From: Caldicoprobacter algeriensis
Lineage (GTDB): Bacteria > Bacillota > Clostridia > Caldicoprobacterales > Caldicoprobacteraceae
NCBI RefSeq assembly: GCF_023838525.1
Contig: NZ_JAHUQD010000007.1
Location: forward strand, 1-64,000
DNA length: 64,000 nt
Direction: 5' to 3'
Position numbers and translations under genes: made by a program. Shown here piece after piece: positions 53,682 through 63,257 of this stretch (position 1 is the stretch's first letter; the number at the start of each line of letters is the position of its first letter). The notes under the pieces were generated by a model. It searched no databases. It was not told where the DNA came from and saw only the letters and a program-made list of their open reading frames with translations.

Positions 53682-54776
53682 ATGGGCTGCAAAGATAAGG
53701 TTAGAGTGGGAATTATAGGATGCGGGGGGATAGCTAACGGCAAGCACATGCCGGGGCTGGCTAAGCTGGATTGCGTTGAGATGGTGGCATTTTGCGATAT
53801 CATAGAGGAGAGGGCTGAAAAAGCAGCCGCTAAATACGGATCAAAGGATGCCAAGGTTTATACCGACTACAGGAAACTTCTAGAAGATAAATCGATAGAT
53901 GTGGTACATATCTGCACTCCCAATAAGTCTCACGGCTACATAACTGTTGATGCCCTTGAAGCAGGTAAACACGTCATGTGTGAGAAGCCAATGGCTAAGA
54001 CGGCGGCCGATGCTCGCAAAATGGTTGAAACTTCCAGGCGTACAGGCAAAAAGCTGACCATTGGTTACCAGAATCGTTTCAGGCCGGATGCAGAGTACCT
54101 GTATACTTTGTGCAGAAATGGGGAGTTGGGCGAGATATACTTTGCAAAGGCTCATGCTGTAAGGCGCCGTGCAGTTCCCACCTGGGGCGTGTTCCTGGAT
54201 GAAGAGGAACAGGGCGGAGGGCCGCTCATCGATATAGGTACCCATGCTTTGGATTTGACCCTCTGGATGATGAACAATTACAAAGTGAAGAGCGTTATGG
54301 GCACTGTATATCATAAACTTTCTCAGCGTGAGAACGCTGCAAATGCTTGGGGGCCATGGGATCCCAAGAAGTTTACCGTGGAGGATTCTGCATTCGGCTT
54401 CATAGTCATGCAAAATGGGGCAACCATCATCTTGGAAGCCAGCTGGGCATTGAACACCTTGATGGTGGGCGAAGCCAAGACCACACTGTGTGGAACTGAG
54501 GCAGGAGCCGACATGTGGGATGGCCTGCGTATAAACGGCGAAAAATACGGCAAGCTATATATAACCAAACCAGGCCTTGATGCTTCTGGAGTAGATTTCT
54601 ACGATGCCAGTGCAGTTGAGTCGCCTGGTGACAAGGAAGCTAGGATGTGGATTGAGTGCATAATAAACGATACTGAACCGGTGGTCAAGCCAGAAGAAGC
54701 GCTGGTTGTGACCGAGATCCTTGAGGCCATATACCACTCCGCTAAGACAGGAAAGGCCATATATTTTGACGAATAA
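53682..54776 (+). CDS. Gfo/Idh/MocA-family oxidoreductase
   Basis: 364 residues. N-terminal Rossmann NAD(P) site VGIIGCGGIANGKHMPGL (about 7-24), VHICTPNKSHGYI, the catalytic lysine motif CEKPMAKT, and DIGTHALDLTLWMM with the catalytic His. Probably a sugar or inositol dehydrogenase. It precedes a ROK kinase and a SIS isomerase, suggesting a small sugar-utilisation set. It starts at ATG behind GGGAGG. Confidence 0.9.
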   Translation: MGCKDKVRVGIIGCGGIANGKHMPGLAKLDCVEMVAFCDIIEERAEKAAAKYGSKDAKVYTDYRKLLEDKSIDVVHICTPNKSHGYITVDALEAGKHVMCEKPMAKTAADARKMVETSRRTGKKLTIGYQNRFRPDAEYLYTLCRNGELGEIYFAKAHAVRRRAVPTWGVFLDEEEQGGGPLIDIGTHALDLTLWMMNNYKVKSVMGTVYHKLSQRENAANAWGPWDPKKFTVEDSAFGFIVMQNGATIILEASWALNTLMVGEAKTTLCGTEAGADMWDGLRINGEKYGKLYITKPGLDASGVDFYDASAVESPGDKEARMWIECIINDTEPVVKPEEALVVTEILEAIYHSAKTGKAIYFDE

Positions 54777-54883
54777 GCTTATCATAATGTAGGATATGTG
54801 GTTTCTCTAAATGTGGCAAGTAAGGGGGAGGACAAAAGGTTCTCCCTCTTAATTTCTGAGCTTAAAGGAAGGGGAATCGGCGT

Positions 54884-55855
54884 ATGGAAGGTGGCTATCT
54901 GCTGGGTATAGATATCGGTGGTACTAAATGTGCCGTTGTGCTGGGCGACAAAAACGGGACGATATACAGACGCTACGCTTTTCCCACTCGTGAGCAGGGG
55001 GGCCCTTATGAAGTCATCGAGAAGATAATAGAAACTGTTGGCAAAATATTGGACGAGCTGTCTGTTGATATAGAAAATGTAAATAGCATAGGAATTAGCT
55101 GCGGTGGACCCCTTGATACAAAAAGAGGACTTATACTGTCTCCGCCCAATTTGCCAGGGTGGGATGAAATTCCTATAGTGGATATATTAAAGGACAGATT
55201 TAAAAAGGACGTTTTTATAGAGAACGATGCAAACGCTTGTGCGGTTGCCGAATGGAAATTCGGAGCCGGACGCGGTTGCAATAATATGATATTCCTCACT
55301 TTTGGAACAGGCTTAGGCGCCGGTCTGATACTCAATGGGAGGCTTTACAGAGGGGCCAGTGACATGGCAGGAGAAGTGGGACACATAAGGCTTGCACCCG
55401 ATGGCCCCGTGGGATATGGCAAGGCGGGTTCATTTGAAGGTTTCTGCAGCGGTGGAGGTATTGCACAGCTGGCCCGCGATGAAATCATATCCAGATTAAG
55501 GCGTGGTGAGAAGGTTGCGTTTTGCCCCACTGAAGAAAAAGCCCAGACGATTACGGCAGCGGATGTGGGGCTGAGTGCTTCTCAAGGTGATCCCGTTGCA
55601 ATCCATATCTTGCAAACCAGTGGAAGGTATCTGGGGATGGGACTGGCCATACTTGTCGATATATTGAATCCTGAACGCATAATACTGGGTGGGATATTTG
55701 CAAGGTGCCGCGAGTTCATTCAACCCGCAGCAGAAGAAGCCTTAAAAGCTGAGGCACTGCCTTCTTCTTACAGGGCGTGCGAGATATTGCCGGCCGGGCT
55801 GGGCGAAAGAATAGGGGATCTAGCAAGTTTGTGTGTAGCCATGGGTATCGTGTAA
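54884..55855 (+). CDS. ROK-family protein with degenerate zinc motif
   Basis: 323 residues. The phosphate loop LLGIDIGGTKCAVVLG and the active-site ENDANACAVAEWKFG are intact, as are FGTGLGAGLILNG and GEVGHIRLAPDGP. The ROK zinc motif CxCGxxGCxE is replaced by GYGKAGSFEGFCSGGG, keeping only one displaced Cys, so zinc binding as in glucokinase is unlikely. It may be a sugar kinase of the zinc-less subgroup; the substrate is unknown. It starts at ATG behind AAGGAAGGGG. Confidence 0.85.
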   Translation: MEGGYLLGIDIGGTKCAVVLGDKNGTIYRRYAFPTREQGGPYEVIEKIIETVGKILDELSVDIENVNSIGISCGGPLDTKRGLILSPPNLPGWDEIPIVDILKDRFKKDVFIENDANACAVAEWKFGAGRGCNNMIFLTFGTGLGAGLILNGRLYRGASDMAGEVGHIRLAPDGPVGYGKAGSFEGFCSGGGIAQLARDEIISRLRRGEKVAFCPTEEKAQTITAADVGLSASQGDPVAIHILQTSGRYLGMGLAILVDILNPERIILGGIFARCREFIQPAAEEALKAEALPSSYRACEILPAGLGERIGDLASLCVAMGIV

Positions 55856-55952
55856 TACAGTTGATAACCGATGGCTTTTCGTCGATTAAAATATACTTTT
55901 AAATTTTAGCAATTTTACAAAAATGCATCAATTTACTAGAGGGGGTTTTCTA

Positions 55953-56594
55953 ATGGGAAATCCTATGAGCATTTTTGAAGGGTTAATTGATAGGTATCCC
56001 GTTTTAAAAGAATGCAAAGACGATATACTCAATGCATACGAGATTTTGGTTGAATGCTACCAAAACGGGAATAAGGTTTTGATAGCTGGCAACGGAGGAA
56101 GTGCCGCCGATGCAGAACATATAGTAGGCGAGCTGATGAAAGGGTTTATGAAGCGAAGGGAGCTTTCTGATGCCACTAAGGAGCTCATCATGAGAAGAGA
56201 TGCCAGCCTCGGGGGAATATTGGCTGAAAAACTTCAAGGAGCACTGCCGGCCATTGCCTTGACTTCGCAGTCTTCAATCTTTACAGCTTTTGTCAACGAT
56301 GTTGACGCAGACCTGGTTTTTGCTCAACAGGTTTTGGGATACGGGAAGCCCGGAGACGTGTTTATCGGATTGACAACTTCAGGCAATTCTCCCAATATAA
56401 TATTTGCAGCCTATCTGGCCAGTGCCCTGGGCATTAAGACCATCGGCTTTACGGGAAAAAGCGGTGGAAAGCTGAAGGATTTATGCGATGTGACCATACG
56501 GGTGCCCGCTGATTCCACGCCCCGCGTCCAAGAATTACATCTACCGGTTTACCATGCTCTCTGTGCCATGGTAGAGGAACACTTTTTTGGTTGA
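55953..56594 (+). CDS. SIS-domain phosphosugar isomerase (GmhA-like)
   Basis: 213 residues. ANGGSAADAEHIVGELMKGF-type motif (VLIAGNGGSAADAEH, about 40-54), ALTSQSSIFTAFVNDV and GLTTSGNSPNIIFAA, characteristic of sedoheptulose-7-phosphate isomerase GmhA. The rest of the heptose pathway is absent here, so another phosphosugar is possible. ATG 55953 is preferred over ATG 55923 because GAGGGGG lies at 55939-55945. Confidence 0.85.
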   Translation: MGNPMSIFEGLIDRYPVLKECKDDILNAYEILVECYQNGNKVLIAGNGGSAADAEHIVGELMKGFMKRRELSDATKELIMRRDASLGGILAEKLQGALPAIALTSQSSIFTAFVNDVDADLVFAQQVLGYGKPGDVFIGLTTSGNSPNIIFAAYLASALGIKTIGFTGKSGGKLKDLCDVTIRVPADSTPRVQELHLPVYHALCAMVEEHFFG

Positions 56595-56675
56595 TATGAT
56601 ATTTTCAACGCGAATAAAACCCTCCTGTAATACAAAAGCTAAGATAAAGAATTTTTTATGGGAGGGATGCATGAA

Positions 56676-56849
56676 ATGGAAGGCCGAGTAGAGAAAAGAA
56701 ATCAGCCTCTTTCCGGGGTCAAGTGCGTGGTAAATACCTGCCATTACTATATGGAAGGTGACTACTGTGGGGCTGCCAAAATTGAGATTCAACCGCGAAA
56801 CGCTCGAACCACCCAGGAAACAGATTGTGCTACTTTTGTTCACAAATAA
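56676..56849 (+). CDS. DUF1540 small cysteine protein
   Basis: 57 residues with the DUF1540 pattern: VKCVVNTCHYYMEGDYCGAAKIEI and a late TDCATF. The four cysteines (Cys-x4-Cys, Cys, Cys) suggest metal binding. Such proteins are frequent in clostridial genomes; their function is unknown. ATG 56676 is 11 nt after GGAGG; ATG 56667 and 56658 lie too close to or before it. Confidence 0.8.
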   Translation: MEGRVEKRNQPLSGVKCVVNTCHYYMEGDYCGAAKIEIQPRNARTTQETDCATFVHK

Positions 56850-56864
56850 ACACCTGTAGGTTAA

Positions 56865-56920
56865 AAACAAAAGGGGTATGTCCTTTTTAGGACATACCCC
56901 TTTTGTTTAAAAATTGACGT
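56865..56920. terminator. Strong bidirectional terminator after DUF1540
   Basis: A perfect 19-bp stem (56865-56883 with 56890-56908) around a 6-nt loop, with T-rich tracts on the outer side of both strands (TTTTGTTT). It separates the sugar genes from the ior operon. Confidence 0.85.
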
Positions 56921-57142
56921 TTAGACCTTTCTTTTTTTTGTAGATTGATTTATAATTTTAAAGTATTATATTAACAATCTGCATCAAAAATTATTGGAGG
57001 CAGGCAAATATTAATAACTACCAACAATGACAAAAATGCAATGCCATGCCATTTAAAGTGGCTGTACTAAATATAAAAAGTAGCTCCACAGCACATGAAT
57101 TAAACATCATTTTAAAAACAGTAAATGCTTTGGAGGGATAAC

Positions 57143-58870
57143 GTGAAGAGGTTAATGTTGGGGAATGAGGCGATTGCAAGAGGAGCCTATGAGGCGGGGG
57201 TGAGGGTGGCAACGGCATATCCCGGCACGCCCAGTACCGAAATCACCGAATTTGCCGCGAAATATGATGAAATATACGCCGAGTGGTCGCCCAATGAAAA
57301 AGTTGCGCTGGAGGTGGCCATTGGCGCTTCATTTGCCGGGGCAAGGGCCATGGTAGCCATGAAACATGTGGGGCTCAACGTGGCGGCAGATCCTTTATTT
57401 ACCGTTTCGTACACAGGGGTCAATGCCGGGTTGGTCATCGTAGTGGCAGACGACCCCGGTATGCACAGCTCTCAAAACGAGCAGGACAGCCGCTATTACG
57501 CCCGTGCATCTCAGGTACCCATGCTGGAGCCGGCCGACAGCCAGGAGGCCTTGGATTTCGTCAAGCTTGCCTTTGAGCTCAGCGAGAAATACGATACGCC
57601 TGTGCTCATTAGGCTTACTACGCGCGTCGCTCATTCACAAAGCATTGTGACTCTGGGTCAGCGGGCGCACGTACCGCTTAAAGAATACAAAAAGCTTCCC
57701 GATAAAAACGTTATGATGCCGGCCATGGCCAGGAAACGCCATGTGGAAGTGGAAAGGCGTATGAAGGCTTTGGCCGAAGCTGCCAACGATTTGTGGATAA
57801 ACCGCGTCGAGATGGGAGATACCTCGATAGGCATCATAGCCAGCGGCATAACTTATCAATACGCCAAAGAGGCACTGCCCAATGCTTCCTTTTTAAAGCT
57901 GGGCATGATCAATCCCCTGCCGCGAAGGCTTATCGAATCGTTTGCCAGTAAGGTGCGCAAGCTATGTGTCTTAGAGGAACTCGAGCCGGTGCTGGAAGAG
58001 CAAATCAAGAGCTGGGGAATTCCTGTCATTGGGAAAGAGATATTTCCTGTGCAGGGCGAATTGAGCGCAAACATGATACTGGAGAAAATCGCGGGCAAGG
58101 CGCCTGACGTAAGGCCAGCGCAGGACCTTCCGCCACGACCGCCTGTGATGTGCCCTGGTTGCCCTCATAGAGGTATATATTACGTCATGAAAAAGCTCAG
58201 GCTTCACGCCACCGGGGATATCGGATGCTATACTTTAGGGGCCTTGCCACCCCTTGAGGCCATCGATACCTGCGTATGCATGGGAGCTAGCGTGGGGATG
58301 GCTCATGGAATGGAAAAAGCGCGGGGGAAGGATTTCTCGCGCAGGTTGGTGGCAGTGATCGGCGACTCAACATTTATACATTCGGGGATCACAGGGCTTA
58401 TAGATATAGTTTATAACCAGGGGGCTTCCACCGTGGTCATACTGGATAACTCCACCACGGGTATGACGGGGCATCAGGACCATCCAGGGACGGGGCGTAC
58501 CATCAAAGGTGAGGCTGTTCCGCCGCTCAACCTGGTAAACCTCATAAAAGCCATAGGTATAGAGCACGTCAGGGTGGTTGATCCTTTTGACCTTGAAGAA
58601 GTGGAGAAGGTTCTCAAGGAGGAGACGCAGAGGGAAGAGCCGTCTGTAGTCATTGCACAGCGTCCGTGTGCTCTGCTGTCCAAGGAGATGAAAGCCCCTT
58701 TGTCCATCGATGAGGATATCTGCCGGCTTTGCGGTGTTTGTCTGCGCTTGGGTTGCCCTGCTATCGAGAAAAAACCCGATGGTATGCACATCAACCAGGC
58801 TCTGTGCAATGGGTGTGGATTGTGCATTAAGGTTTGCAAATTCGGTGCAATAAGAAGGGCAGGTGAATAA
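57143..58870 (+). CDS. iorA: Indolepyruvate:ferredoxin oxidoreductase, alpha subunit
   Basis: About 575 residues. N-terminal pyrimidine-binding half (ATAYPGTPSTEITEFAAKYD, GASFAGARAMVAMKHVGLN), a thiamine diphosphate-binding region (CPGCPHRGIYYVMKKL, TGDIGCYTLG, AVIGDSTFIHSGITG), and two C-terminal 4Fe-4S motifs (CRLCGVCLRLGCPAI and CNGCGLCIKVCKF). It oxidises aryl pyruvates from aromatic amino acids to aryl-acetyl-CoA and reduces ferredoxin. GTG 57143 is 7 nt after TTTGGAGGG; the ATG at 57125 precedes that site. A 220-bp AT-rich gap precedes it. Confidence 0.95.
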   Translation: MKRLMLGNEAIARGAYEAGVRVATAYPGTPSTEITEFAAKYDEIYAEWSPNEKVALEVAIGASFAGARAMVAMKHVGLNVAADPLFTVSYTGVNAGLVIVVADDPGMHSSQNEQDSRYYARASQVPMLEPADSQEALDFVKLAFELSEKYDTPVLIRLTTRVAHSQSIVTLGQRAHVPLKEYKKLPDKNVMMPAMARKRHVEVERRMKALAEAANDLWINRVEMGDTSIGIIASGITYQYAKEALPNASFLKLGMINPLPRRLIESFASKVRKLCVLEELEPVLEEQIKSWGIPVIGKEIFPVQGELSANMILEKIAGKAPDVRPAQDLPPRPPVMCPGCPHRGIYYVMKKLRLHATGDIGCYTLGALPPLEAIDTCVCMGASVGMAHGMEKARGKDFSRRLVAVIGDSTFIHSGITGLIDIVYNQGASTVVILDNSTTGMTGHQDHPGTGRTIKGEAVPPLNLVNLIKAIGIEHVRVVDPFDLEEVEKVLKEETQREEPSVVIAQRPCALLSKEMKAPLSIDEDICRLCGVCLRLGCPAIEKKPDGMHINQALCNGCGLCIKVCKFGAIRRAGE

Positions 58871-58871
58871 T

Positions 58872-59447
58872 ATGGATACCAGAAGCATACTCATAGTAGG
58901 AGTTGGTGGACAGGGTACCCTTCTTGCCAGCAGAGTGCTGGGCAGCCTGTTTGTTGATTTGGGATATGACGTCAAGATATCCGAGGTTCATGGAATGGCA
59001 CAGAGAGGCGGCAGCGTGGTCACCCATGTAAGATACGGTACAAAGGTGTTTTCGCCGCTGGTTGAGCCAGGTACTGCCGATATACTGCTGGCTTTTGAAA
59101 AGATGGAAGCGCTGCGGTGGATTCATTTTTTGAAAGAGCAGGGTAGAGCTATAATAAACTCTCAGGAGATAGAACCCATGTCAGTGATAATGGGAGCGTA
59201 TGAGTATCCCAAAGATTTGGAAGACAAGATACGAAAAGTTTGTCCTGGTGCTGTATTATTTGACGCTCTGGCCGTTGCAAAGGAGCTGGGGAACATAAAG
59301 GTGGCCAATATGGTCTTAATTGGGGTGCTGGCGCGATTGTTGGATATTGCACCTCAAATGTGGGAGAAAGCCATAAAAACGGTTGTTCCTCCCAAAACAC
59401 TCGAAATCAATTTAAGGGCATTTCACAGGGGATATAATTGGATATAG
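58872..59447 (+). CDS. iorB: Indolepyruvate:ferredoxin oxidoreductase, beta subunit
   Basis: 191 residues, the gamma-type domain of 2-oxoacid oxidoreductases: SILIVGVGGQGTLLASRVLG at the N-terminus, VSEVHGMAQRGGSVVTHVRYG-type motif (EVHGMAQRGGSVVTHVRYGT), and LLAFEKMEALRW. It forms the heterodimer with IorA. ATG 58872 lies one base after the iorA stop, behind AGGTGA. Confidence 0.95.
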   Translation: MDTRSILIVGVGGQGTLLASRVLGSLFVDLGYDVKISEVHGMAQRGGSVVTHVRYGTKVFSPLVEPGTADILLAFEKMEALRWIHFLKEQGRAIINSQEIEPMSVIMGAYEYPKDLEDKIRKVCPGAVLFDALAVAKELGNIKVANMVLIGVLARLLDIAPQMWEKAIKTVVPPKTLEINLRAFHRGYNWI

Positions 59448-59571
59448 TTTGGAGTTATCATAATCGTTTTTGATGGCTAATAAAAAGCATCATAAAAGTT
59501 GGTTAAAAAACGAAGAAGCAAAGAGTTCAAGAAACAGGTCATATTATGGAATTAAGGAAGGTGTGGTAGAA

Positions 59572-60870
59572 ATGTACTGGGATAAAGCCCATGAATGTAT
59601 GGATCGGCAACAGCTGAAAGAGTTGCAGTCGCGCCGTCTGGTTGAAACGGTGCGCAGGGTATACCACAACGTGCCATATTATCGCCAGCGCATGCAGGAG
59701 ATGGGGTTGGTTCCCGAGGACATAAACGGCGTTGAAGACCTGCATAAGCTTCCTTTCACCACCAAACAGGACCTTCGGGACAATTATCCTTACGGCACCT
59801 TTGCCGTTCCGTTGAGCGAAATCGTTAGGATACATGCCTCTTCCGGCACAACGGGTAAGCCCACTGTGGTGGGTTACACCCGAAAGGATATCATCACTTG
59901 GTCGGAGCTCATGGCCAGGACTCTAGTGTGCGGAGGCACCACCAGGGATTCGGTGATCCAGATAGCCTATGGCTATGGCCTTTTTACAGGGGGTCTGGGG
60001 GTACACTACGGCGCCGAGCGAATTGGCGCTTCGGTCATTCCAGTCTCGGGCGGCAATACAAAAAGGCAGATTATGATCATGAAGGATTTCGGCACTACTG
60101 TACTGGCGTGTACTCCGTCGTATGCGTTGCACATAGCCGAGACCATGGAAGAAATGGGAATAAAAAAGGAAGAGCTCAAGCTCCAGTACGGGATTTTCGG
60201 TGCTGAACCCTGGAGCGAGGGTATGCGCAGGGAAATAGAATCAAAGCTTCAGATATCGGCTATAGACATATACGGGTTGAGCGAAGTGATAGGACCCGGG
60301 GTTGCCAGCGAGTGCCAGTACAAGTGCGGGCTTCACATATTTGAGGACCATTTTATACCCGAGATAGTTGACCCTGAAACTGGAGAAGTGTTACCGGAAG
60401 GTGAGGAGGGTGAGCTGGTAATCACCACCATTACAAAAGAGGGTTTGCCCGTGATACGGTATCGCACCAGGGATATATCCGCTCTGAACTATGAACCCTG
60501 CAAGTGCGGGCGTACCCATGTCCGAATGAAGAAGGTGTTGGGCAGGACTGACGATATGATCGTAGTGCGGGGGGTAAATGTATTTCCTTCGCAGATCGAG
60601 AGTATACTTATGGAGATTGGAGAGACCGAGCCGCATTATCTGCTGGTGGTTGACAGAGTAAACAACCTGGATGTGCTGGAGGTATGGGTGGAAGTATCCA
60701 ACAGGCTGTTCTCCGATGAGGTTCGCAAGCTGGAGGAACTCAACCGCAGGATAACCAACGAGATACAGAGCACCCTTGGCTTGTCAGTCAAGGTCAAGCT
60801 GGTCGAACCCAAGACGATTGAGCGTTCAGAGGGCAAAGCCAAGCGCGTAATCGACCGGCGAAAGTTGTAA
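59572..60870 (+). CDS. paaK: Phenylacetate-CoA ligase (aryl-acetate type)
   Basis: 432 residues. [19 protein letters not shown] is the usual N-terminus of the family; an in-frame ATG at 59470 would add an unusual basic extension. AMP-binding motifs: [35 protein letters not shown] and RTRDIS; C-terminal [20 protein letters not shown]. Next to iorAB it can capture aryl-acetyl-CoA energy or activate aryl-acetates. The ribosome binding site is GGAAGGTG. Confidence 0.93.
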   Translation: MYWDKAHECMDRQQLKELQSRRLVETVRRVYHNVPYYRQRMQEMGLVPEDINGVEDLHKLPFTTKQDLRDNYPYGTFAVPLSEIVRIHASSGTTGKPTVVGYTRKDIITWSELMARTLVCGGTTRDSVIQIAYGYGLFTGGLGVHYGAERIGASVIPVSGGNTKRQIMIMKDFGTTVLACTPSYALHIAETMEEMGIKKEELKLQYGIFGAEPWSEGMRREIESKLQISAIDIYGLSEVIGPGVASECQYKCGLHIFEDHFIPEIVDPETGEVLPEGEEGELVITTITKEGLPVIRYRTRDISALNYEPCKCGRTHVRMKKVLGRTDDMIVVRGVNVFPSQIESILMEIGETEPHYLLVVDRVNNLDVLEVWVEVSNRLFSDEVRKLEELNRRITNEIQSTLGLSVKVKLVEPKTIERSEGKAKRVIDRRKL

Positions 60871-60887
60871 GAAGGGAGGAAAACCCC

Positions 60888-61313
60888 GTGATTCAGATAT
60901 CGGTGTTTTTGGAGAATAAAAAAGGCAAGCTGGCCGAAGTCACGAAGGTGCTGGCTGAGCACAACATTGACATGTGCGCCATATCGATAGCTGATACAAC
61001 CAATTTTGGCATATTGCGAATCATAGTTAACAATCCTGAGAAGGCATTGGAGGTATTGCGTGAGGCTGGGTATACGGTGAATACCACCGAGGTGCTGGCA
61101 GTGGAAGTTCCCGATAGGCCTGGTGGCCTGCACCGGGTACTCGATATATTGAGCAAAGGGGATATAAGCGTGGAGTACCTGTATTCTTTTGTGCGGCGGC
61201 CTGCCGAACGAGCCCTCATACTATTTAAAGTAGATGACCTCAAAGCAGCCAAGGAAATATTAAAGAGGGAAAATGTTAGCGTGCTTACAGAGGATGATGT
61301 AAATGGTTTGTGA
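60888..61313 (+). CDS. Tandem ACT-domain protein
   Basis: 141 residues in two ACT folds (IQISVFLENKKGKLAEVTKVL, about 2-65; LAVEVPDRPGGLHRVLDIL, about 70-138). ACT domains bind amino acids; this protein regularly follows paaK in ior clusters and may sense aromatic amino acids. It starts at GTG, 17 bp after paaK, behind AAGGGAGG. Confidence 0.88.
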   Translation: MIQISVFLENKKGKLAEVTKVLAEHNIDMCAISIADTTNFGILRIIVNNPEKALEVLREAGYTVNTTEVLAVEVPDRPGGLHRVLDILSKGDISVEYLYSFVRRPAERALILFKVDDLKAAKEILKRENVSVLTEDDVNGL

Positions 61314-61343
61314 GCAAAATGATCAGGATTCAGGTGATTTGAA

Positions 61344-62459
61344 ATGCGGCCCAGTAAAGTGATAATCGACCTTGCCAAGTTGGACAGGAATATAAAAAAT
61401 ATAAAGCGCATATTAAATCCCTCTACTCAGCTGATGGCGGTTGTAAAAGCAGATGCTTACGGCCATGGAGCAATTGGTGTGGCGCACCAGGCTTTGGTAT
61501 CCGGTGCTTCGTGGCTGGGAGTTGCCATACCGGAGGAAGGGGCAGAGCTCAGAGAGGCTGGTATTACCGCACCCATTCTGGTGCTTGGGGGCATAGATGA
61601 GACTCAGGTAAAGACGGTAGTAGAATACGATTTAACTCAGTGCGTGTTTTCGCTGGAGGTGGTAAGGCTTTTAAATCATGAAGCACAGCGGCTGAACAAG
61701 CAGATAGCCGTTCACCTCAAGGTGGATACCGGCATGGGACGTATTGGGCTGGTAGATATTGAAGGCATAAGGAAGTTCTGTGCCGAGGTAAAGTCGTACA
61801 GCCATTTGAGGCTTGAAGGAATATTTACTCATTTTGCCGCCGCGGATGATGAAGACAAGTCCTTTACCAATCAACAGAGGAGGCGGTTTTTAAGCGTTCT
61901 TGACGCCCTTCGCAGTGACGGCATAAATTTCAAGTGGGTTCATGCTGCCAACAGCGCTGCCATTATCGATTGCCCTGATACCCACTTCAACCTGGTTCGA
62001 GCAGGAATTGCCATGTACGGCTATTACCCTTCCGCAGCCGTCAAGCGCTCATTGGTACACCTTGAACCGATACTTCAGTGGGAGACCAAGGTGGTGCACG
62101 TTAAGGATATAGATAAAGGCGATAGCGTCAGCTACGGTAGAACTTTTATTGCCCAGAGCCCCATGCGGATTGCAACACTCCCGGTAGGCTATGCAGACGG
62201 ATACAGCCGCTTGCTCAGCAACAGGGGATGGGTTTTGATAAACGGCCATAGGGCTCCCGTCGTTGGCCTGGTGTGCATGGACCAGGTCATGGTGGACGTG
62301 ACCCATATCCCGGGAGTAAAACCTGGTGATACTGCGGTGCTCATTGGAACCCAGGGAGAGGAGACCATCTCAGCTGAAGATATCGCAAGGCTGTGCGGCA
62401 CCATCTCGTATGAAATTCTGACGGGTATAGGGCGCAGAATACCCAGAATCTACATCTGA
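61344..62459 (+). CDS. alr: Alanine racemase
   Basis: 371 residues. PLP lysine in VVKADAYGHGAIG (about 33-45), the catalytic tyrosine in SYGRTFIA, and the PLP phosphate-binding region around GLVCMDQVMVDV. It converts L- to D-alanine for peptidoglycan. It starts at ATG, 30 bp after the ACT gene, probably in the same transcript, although its role is unrelated to aryl-acid metabolism. The ribosome binding site is AGGTGA. Confidence 0.95.
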   Translation: MRPSKVIIDLAKLDRNIKNIKRILNPSTQLMAVVKADAYGHGAIGVAHQALVSGASWLGVAIPEEGAELREAGITAPILVLGGIDETQVKTVVEYDLTQCVFSLEVVRLLNHEAQRLNKQIAVHLKVDTGMGRIGLVDIEGIRKFCAEVKSYSHLRLEGIFTHFAAADDEDKSFTNQQRRRFLSVLDALRSDGINFKWVHAANSAAIIDCPDTHFNLVRAGIAMYGYYPSAAVKRSLVHLEPILQWETKVVHVKDIDKGDSVSYGRTFIAQSPMRIATLPVGYADGYSRLLSNRGWVLINGHRAPVVGLVCMDQVMVDVTHIPGVKPGDTAVLIGTQGEETISAEDIARLCGTISYEILTGIGRRIPRIYI

Positions 62460-62497
62460 TGAAGATATAGGAAAAGCATAGGAGGAGCTGATATACG

Positions 62498-63091
62498 TTG
62501 ATAGACAAGGCAGAAGCTGTGGCAAAAGAAGATATAAGGCGGATCATGTTGAGGCGCAGAAGGGAGATGAGCCAGGAGGAAATCGATGAAAAGAGCGGGC
62601 GCATAGCCGAGATCTTATTCTCTTTGGACTTTATCCAAAATAGCCAAACCATCATGGTCTATGTAAACATGCCGGGGGAAGTAAGGACCGAGAAAATAAT
62701 TCAAGGTTTGCTGAAAGCCGGTAAGACTGTGGTGGTGCCGGTTTGCATCCCCAGAACGGTTGACCTGCTGGCTTCCGAAATTAAAGGGCTGGACGAACTT
62801 GTACCCGGACATTACGGAATACTCGAGCCCAGAAGGGAGTTTATAAGGCCGGTTGATCCCAGCACCCTGGAGATAATAATAGTACCTGGCCTTGCATTTG
62901 ATATACATGGAAATCGAATAGGCCACGGTAAAGGGTACTACGACCGCTTTTTGATGAAGGTTCCGCCTTTGGCCAAAAAGGTAGGTCTAGCTTTCGATTT
63001 TCAAGTGATGCCCAGCGTGCCCATTTGCCATTTTGATGTTCCAATGGATCTGATTATAACCGAAAGTGGCATAAAAAAGCAGAATGAATAA
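62498..63091 (+). CDS. 5-formyltetrahydrofolate cyclo-ligase
   Basis: 197 residues. KEDIRRIMLRRRREMSQEEI at the N-terminus, the middle YVNMPGEVRT, and the ATP/substrate motif VPGLAFDIHGNRIGHGKGYYDRFL. It converts 5-formyl-THF to 5,10-methenyl-THF. It starts at TTG behind AGGAGGAG. A terminator follows. Confidence 0.94.
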   Translation: MIDKAEAVAKEDIRRIMLRRRREMSQEEIDEKSGRIAEILFSLDFIQNSQTIMVYVNMPGEVRTEKIIQGLLKAGKTVVVPVCIPRTVDLLASEIKGLDELVPGHYGILEPRREFIRPVDPSTLEIIIVPGLAFDIHGNRIGHGKGYYDRFLMKVPPLAKKVGLAFDFQVMPSVPICHFDVPMDLIITESGIKKQNE

Positions 63092-63121
63092 AGTGCAGTA
63101 TAGCTAAAATTTACACAAAAG

Positions 63122-63158
63122 AAGGCATGGAGTCAAAAGCCCCATGCCTTTAATTTTT
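63122..63158 (+). terminator. Terminator after the cyclo-ligase gene
   Basis: AAGGCATGG (63122-63130) pairs with CCATGCCTT (63142-63150) and is followed by TAATTTTTTA. Confidence 0.8.
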
Positions 63159-63257
63159 TATGTGCTCAAATCATTTTCGTTGTCATCTTAAAGAGGAATT
63201 TTAATTATTTTGTCGAATAAATGAAACAATTATATAAATTTTCTTGTATGCGAGGGA

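Noticed and set aside
57001-57090. Leader peptide or attenuator before iorA
   Set aside because: GGAGG at 56996-57000 is followed only by an ATT codon and a short stop-limited frame, and no alternative hairpins were found.
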